Notes under the pieces: model-generated
Databases searched by the model: none
What the model saw: only the letters and a program-made list of their open reading frames with translations
Told to the model about the DNA's origin: nothing
Source of the DNA: Lindgomyces ingoldianus
Taxonomy: Eukaryota; Ascomycota; Dothideomycetes; Pleosporales; Lindgomycetaceae
Direction: 5' to 3'
Assembly: GCF_010093535.1 (NCBI RefSeq)
Contig: NW_022985174.1
Location: 1,065,506 to 1,129,505, forward strand
Length of the DNA: 64,000 bases
Translations under genes and position numbers: made by a program
Part shown: piece by piece, positions 60,560-64,000 of the stretch
Layout: each line of letters begins with the position of its first letter
Position numbering within the stretch: position 1 is the first letter of the stretch

Positions 60560-63145
60560 ATGTCCCTCACAGCGCCTTACACCAATGCCATGCGCGTATG
60601 TTTAAGTTTTTCGTTCAACCATCAGTAACTAACCTGCTCTAGATTGGCCAAGGCTTCAACACATACACACAGGAAATACGACTGGAGAATGCTGTCCGGA
60701 TTGGCTCAAGCAGAAAGTCGGTGGAGCTGAAAGAAAGTCTTTCACCGACAGTAAACAATGCACCACTGACGCCTCCGGTTACTCCTGATGGATCTAATGC
60801 TGTTGGACCCCTCGGCGACATTCCAAGTGTAGCCATCAATGGGGTTCCAGCGAAAGCAGCAGAAGCTAGTAGTGTCCCCAATGCCCCTTCCCCTCCATCT
60901 ACGCCCAAGCCGGAGAGCATGGGTTCTGCAGTCGACATTGTGACACCACCTCTGGACGACTTGCCTTTCGAACTACCAGCTGGTCCTGGCCCGTCAACCA
61001 GCCAAAGCGTAACATACTCAACTCGCGCCATAGAGAACGTGAGTGACATCATGGATGCGCTCAACATCTCGACTTCAATGTCCATCAAGTATGGAACAAT
61101 TCACGGCAACGGCAACGCCTCATTCGTAAATGAGAATAAAGTTCTTGACAGCGAGCTTAATTACGTCGTCAGCGTCATCGTCAACAACGACGAGAGGGCT
61201 GCAATTGAAGAAATGGAATTCCAGGATATCCCAGGTCTGCCAATTGAGCGGTTCACCGAAGTTTACGGCGACAGCTTCATCTCTGGCTTCACTGAAGGAG
61301 GGGAATTCAACGCTGTTATTTCTGTCAAACTGAATGACAAGAGCAAACATAGGGCTGTCAAGCAAGCAGTTGATGTTCAGCTTGCAGTTGGTCCTCCAAC
61401 TTTGGAAATAGGAGCAAAGGAAGCTATCGACAAAGAACACTCTGAAGCTTTGAAGAACACTGAAATCTCTATATCCGTGAACTGGGTTGGCGGAGGTGAG
61501 ATCAAAAAGCCCAAGGTCCCATGGACAATCAAGAGCGTTGTCGCCGTCGCAAACGCGTTCCCTTCCATGGTGGCACGATCTTCGGCAAGAACGCAAGCTA
61601 TCTTGACAAGGTATTCCTCTCTGAGGAGTTTCCAAGCCTGGAAATGGAGCAGACTTCTTGAAGAACGACGTATCTGGGAAAGTGACCCAAGGAACCAAAA
61701 GGGCGGAGAACACAATAAAGACGGGAAAGAGAGATATGAGGAGCCCGTCATCATTCTAAACTATGTTCCGTGCTCTCTCTACACGGCGGATCTGTTCGAC
61801 GCACTGATGAATTACAAGAAGTTGTGGAAGATGATTGGAAAAAGTAGGCAACGACTGAATCACCCACTCTTCAATCAGAAGCTAATTGTGTCGATAGTGC
61901 TTCAAGACACGTCGAAATACAAGATCAGGTCAGGATTACCGAAGAATGCCTTTCAAAAGAAGCCTAACACTAGCACACTCTCCCCTATACTGACAAAGGG
62001 GGTTCTAAAGCAGGGCATGGCTGACAGCCCTGTATCCGGTGGCTCCCTGTCGCCGTGCCAAGGTAAAGCCGTCGAGACCTCGGGGATGGAACGTGCCTTC
62101 ACCTTTGCCGTTGATGAGGGTGCTCCGGGCTGGAACCTGCTGGAAAATAACATGTGCCGCGACCCGATTCCACCAGAGCCTGTGGCACTGAATGAGGCTA
62201 GGTTATTATGCAGAGAAGCTATGACTTTGATTACCGAGGAGGTAGGTTTTCGTCTTTCCTAAGGAGGATCTCCTAAGCTGATTCATCACCTCCTAGGCCT
62301 CAAGATTAGTTGATCATCCTCACCTCGCATATGCAGACTACAACGACAAGACCAAGCAAACTCGAATGAAGCGGCCGAACTACGCATACCCTGAGGTGCT
62401 GAAGGAGAGACTCCCAATACCAATTCACAACGATATCCGCTCCGATCTATCCACCGACGGCGCATATTTGAAGACATTAGCTTACGCCAATGAAGACAAC
62501 ATCTGGTTCGAGCCAGACATGGTCGGAGACCCGAAAGCCAATGACGCTGACCTGGACAAGAAATTTGGCAACAGCAAGTACGAAGACTTCAGCACACTAG
62601 AACTCACCGAACCGCAAGGCTCAAAGTTGGCAAACCCGTTGCGACGCCTTGCACTCCACCGGTACCGACCGAGCTTGGGCATATTTGCAAAGTCAGCCCT
62701 GAAGCAAGCCGAAAATGCCATCGGAGCAATCGGCCTTGCACGTATCCGAGATGATCCGGCTGCTGCCGAAGCGGATGGTTGCGTGTACCACCTCGGCCAC
62801 TTGCACCACAGCGACAAGGACAAGGCAGATACCTTCAAAACCCTGGAGCTTGGGAACGTTGATATCACCAAGATCGACATCCAGTACATCCCAGGCTCTG
62901 GGTACATATGCGGGTTAACTTTTTTTGACGAGATCGACGGCCAGCACACAGAGCGGTTACGATGGAAGCAGTGGGAAAGCAAAGAGCCCGAAGGACTGGT
63001 TCATATCACCAACGAGCCTCCGGATCGGGGCGATGGCACCGTGTGGAAGTTTGTGGGATTGGCCGGATCCTGGATTAATACAGTTGGACACGGCCATGTG
63101 CTTGCAAGGATTACTGGAATCTGGAAGAAGGTCAGCGATGAGTAA
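60560..63145 (+). CDS. Large fungal protein with MACPF-type signature
   Basis: Three exons, 60560-60595, 60643-62241 and 62297-63145, joined in phase 0 at both introns (47 bp with a CTAAC branch site, and 55 bp), give 827 residues. The start MSLTAPYTNAMR plus IGQGFNTYTQEI forms a conserved-looking N-terminus without a signal peptide. A Pro/Ser-rich linker (about 45-120) follows, then a SIKYGTIHGNG region. Near residue 220 comes YGDSFISGFTEGGEFNAVIS, which matches the Y-G-x-x-[FY]...GG pattern of membrane-attack-complex/perforin (MACPF) proteins. The middle carries a basic segment (RTQAILTRYSSLRSF). The last 280 residues end in GHGHVLARITGIWKK and look beta-rich, perhaps lectin-like. MACPF membership rests on one motif and needs a profile search. 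Many fungi have several paralogues of unknown role; I cannot say whether this one forms pores or acts on other organisms. Confidence 0.75.
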
Positions 63146-64000
63146 TTGTGCATGCTTTCGATGGTGGAAGGGGTGGAAGGGGCGTTGAGGAGTTATGTGT
63201 TTGCTTTTTATTGGGTTCGCATACGGTACGAGGAGATCGGCGGGATAAAGGAAGCCGTGTCCTGTGTAAGTTTGGGGACGTGGACGAGTATGCGTAGTAG
63301 TGCTACTTAATTGAGGTAATCAGCTATATGAATATTGTTTGAATATCGTGCCTTTCCGAGCGATTTCGCCCGATCAGAATGAGGACGAATGGACAACGGG
63401 TTTTTTACAGGTGACGCAAGCGCCCAGCCCTCACGGGACCACGAACCGATGCGGCCTATTTCTTGATCCCCCGGATCTTCAGAAGGCACCAGATGAACCT
63501 TTATCATCCCCCAAGGGCCCCAACTTCGGACGTGGTCCGGCATCACGCCAAATTCAAGCTTCCCGACCACCGAGTCACTCGCAGCTGCGCTTTAGCCGCT
63601 GCAATATTAGTGATTCGACGCGGACTCCGGGCCGATCCCTACACAGAACTGCCCCTCGTCGCCCACGGTCCCACCATTCCACATCCAAGCAAACTCGGGT
63701 CGAGGTGGGCTGCTGCAGCACCCAGCCCTCACTACTGTACGATATCCCAAGAGAGACGCCAGTCACGAGAGGACCAGACCAAAACATGTCCATAAAGTGA
63801 GTCTTTGCCCCTGTCCTGTACTTGCATCCTCACTCTGGCCCTGGCTTTACCCCGCGAAAAGCTCAGGTGCGAGAGCTAGGGTTTGGCTGCCGGCCCTACG
63901 ACTTTGCCAATCCATAGCTCAGCTCCACGCCCTGGCGACTCACGCCCGCTATGAGGGGAAACAAGTCTAATCGCAAGAACAGCTGGGTGATGCTTGCCGA
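63146..64000. other. 3' flank and possible start of a further gene
   Basis: Downstream of the MACPF-signature gene. At 63786 an ATG (ATG TCC ATA AA) is followed directly by a GTGAGT donor, preceded by a C-rich leader. This could be a tiny first exon of a plus-strand gene lying mostly outside the window. Nothing beyond that supports it. Confidence 0.25.

Overview
The window looks like nuclear DNA of a filamentous ascomycete (Pezizomycotina). The genes carry short 47-138 bp GT..AG introns, often with CTAAC-like branch sites. The first 14 kb is an extremely AT-rich block whose C-to-T and G-to-A decay is what repeat-induced point mutation (RIP) leaves behind. A leotiomycete-type genome with AT islands is my guess, but no single marker here proves the class.

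Layout. 1-14150 is an AT-rich island. It holds a 14-bp minisatellite (1-460), a 209-bp tandem triplication (about 1030-1640), a purine-rich low-complexity patch (about 2150-2460), and a complete but RIP-dead Ty3/gypsy element (3207-10873) with 590-bp LTRs and a perfect 5-bp target duplication. It also holds an eight-copy 10-bp minisatellite that resembles heat-shock elements (13521-13600). The edge at about 14150 is abrupt. Then come: a CorA-like membrane protein gene with an unusual repeated transmembrane tail (14737-18727, +); a broken nuclear-GTPase (SLIP-GC-like) pseudogene (19513-23132, +); an ERG27-type 3-ketosteroid reductase (25168-26603, -); a gene-poor stretch of 7.9 kb in which I recognise only a 58-codon Cys/His-rich gene (31648-31884, -); glycerol kinase (34460-36235, -); a TMEM69/DUF3429-like mitochondrial membrane protein (37065-38229, -); cytosolic Hsp70 (39502-41516, +); an Emi1/DUF3128 protein (42096-42701, -); VPS13 (43581-53220, +); an unrecognised acidic protein with two in-frame TAGs (54075-56903, -); Dlt1 (57855-59192, -); and a large MACPF-signature protein with a possible lectin-like tail (60560-63145, +). 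The right end may hold the first exon of another gene.

The genes are ordinary eukaryotic singletons, not an operon or an obvious biosynthetic cluster. Ergosterol synthesis (Erg27), glycerol use (glycerol kinase), protein folding (Hsp70) and inter-organelle lipid transport (Vps13) are housekeeping functions. The parts most worth following up are the CorA-like protein with six roughly 60-residue repeats, the uneven RIP pattern across the two LTRs, the decayed GTPase close to the AT island, the HSE-like minisatellite, and the MACPF-signature protein. All exon boundaries were worked out by eye from reading frame and splice signals; no similarity search was run.
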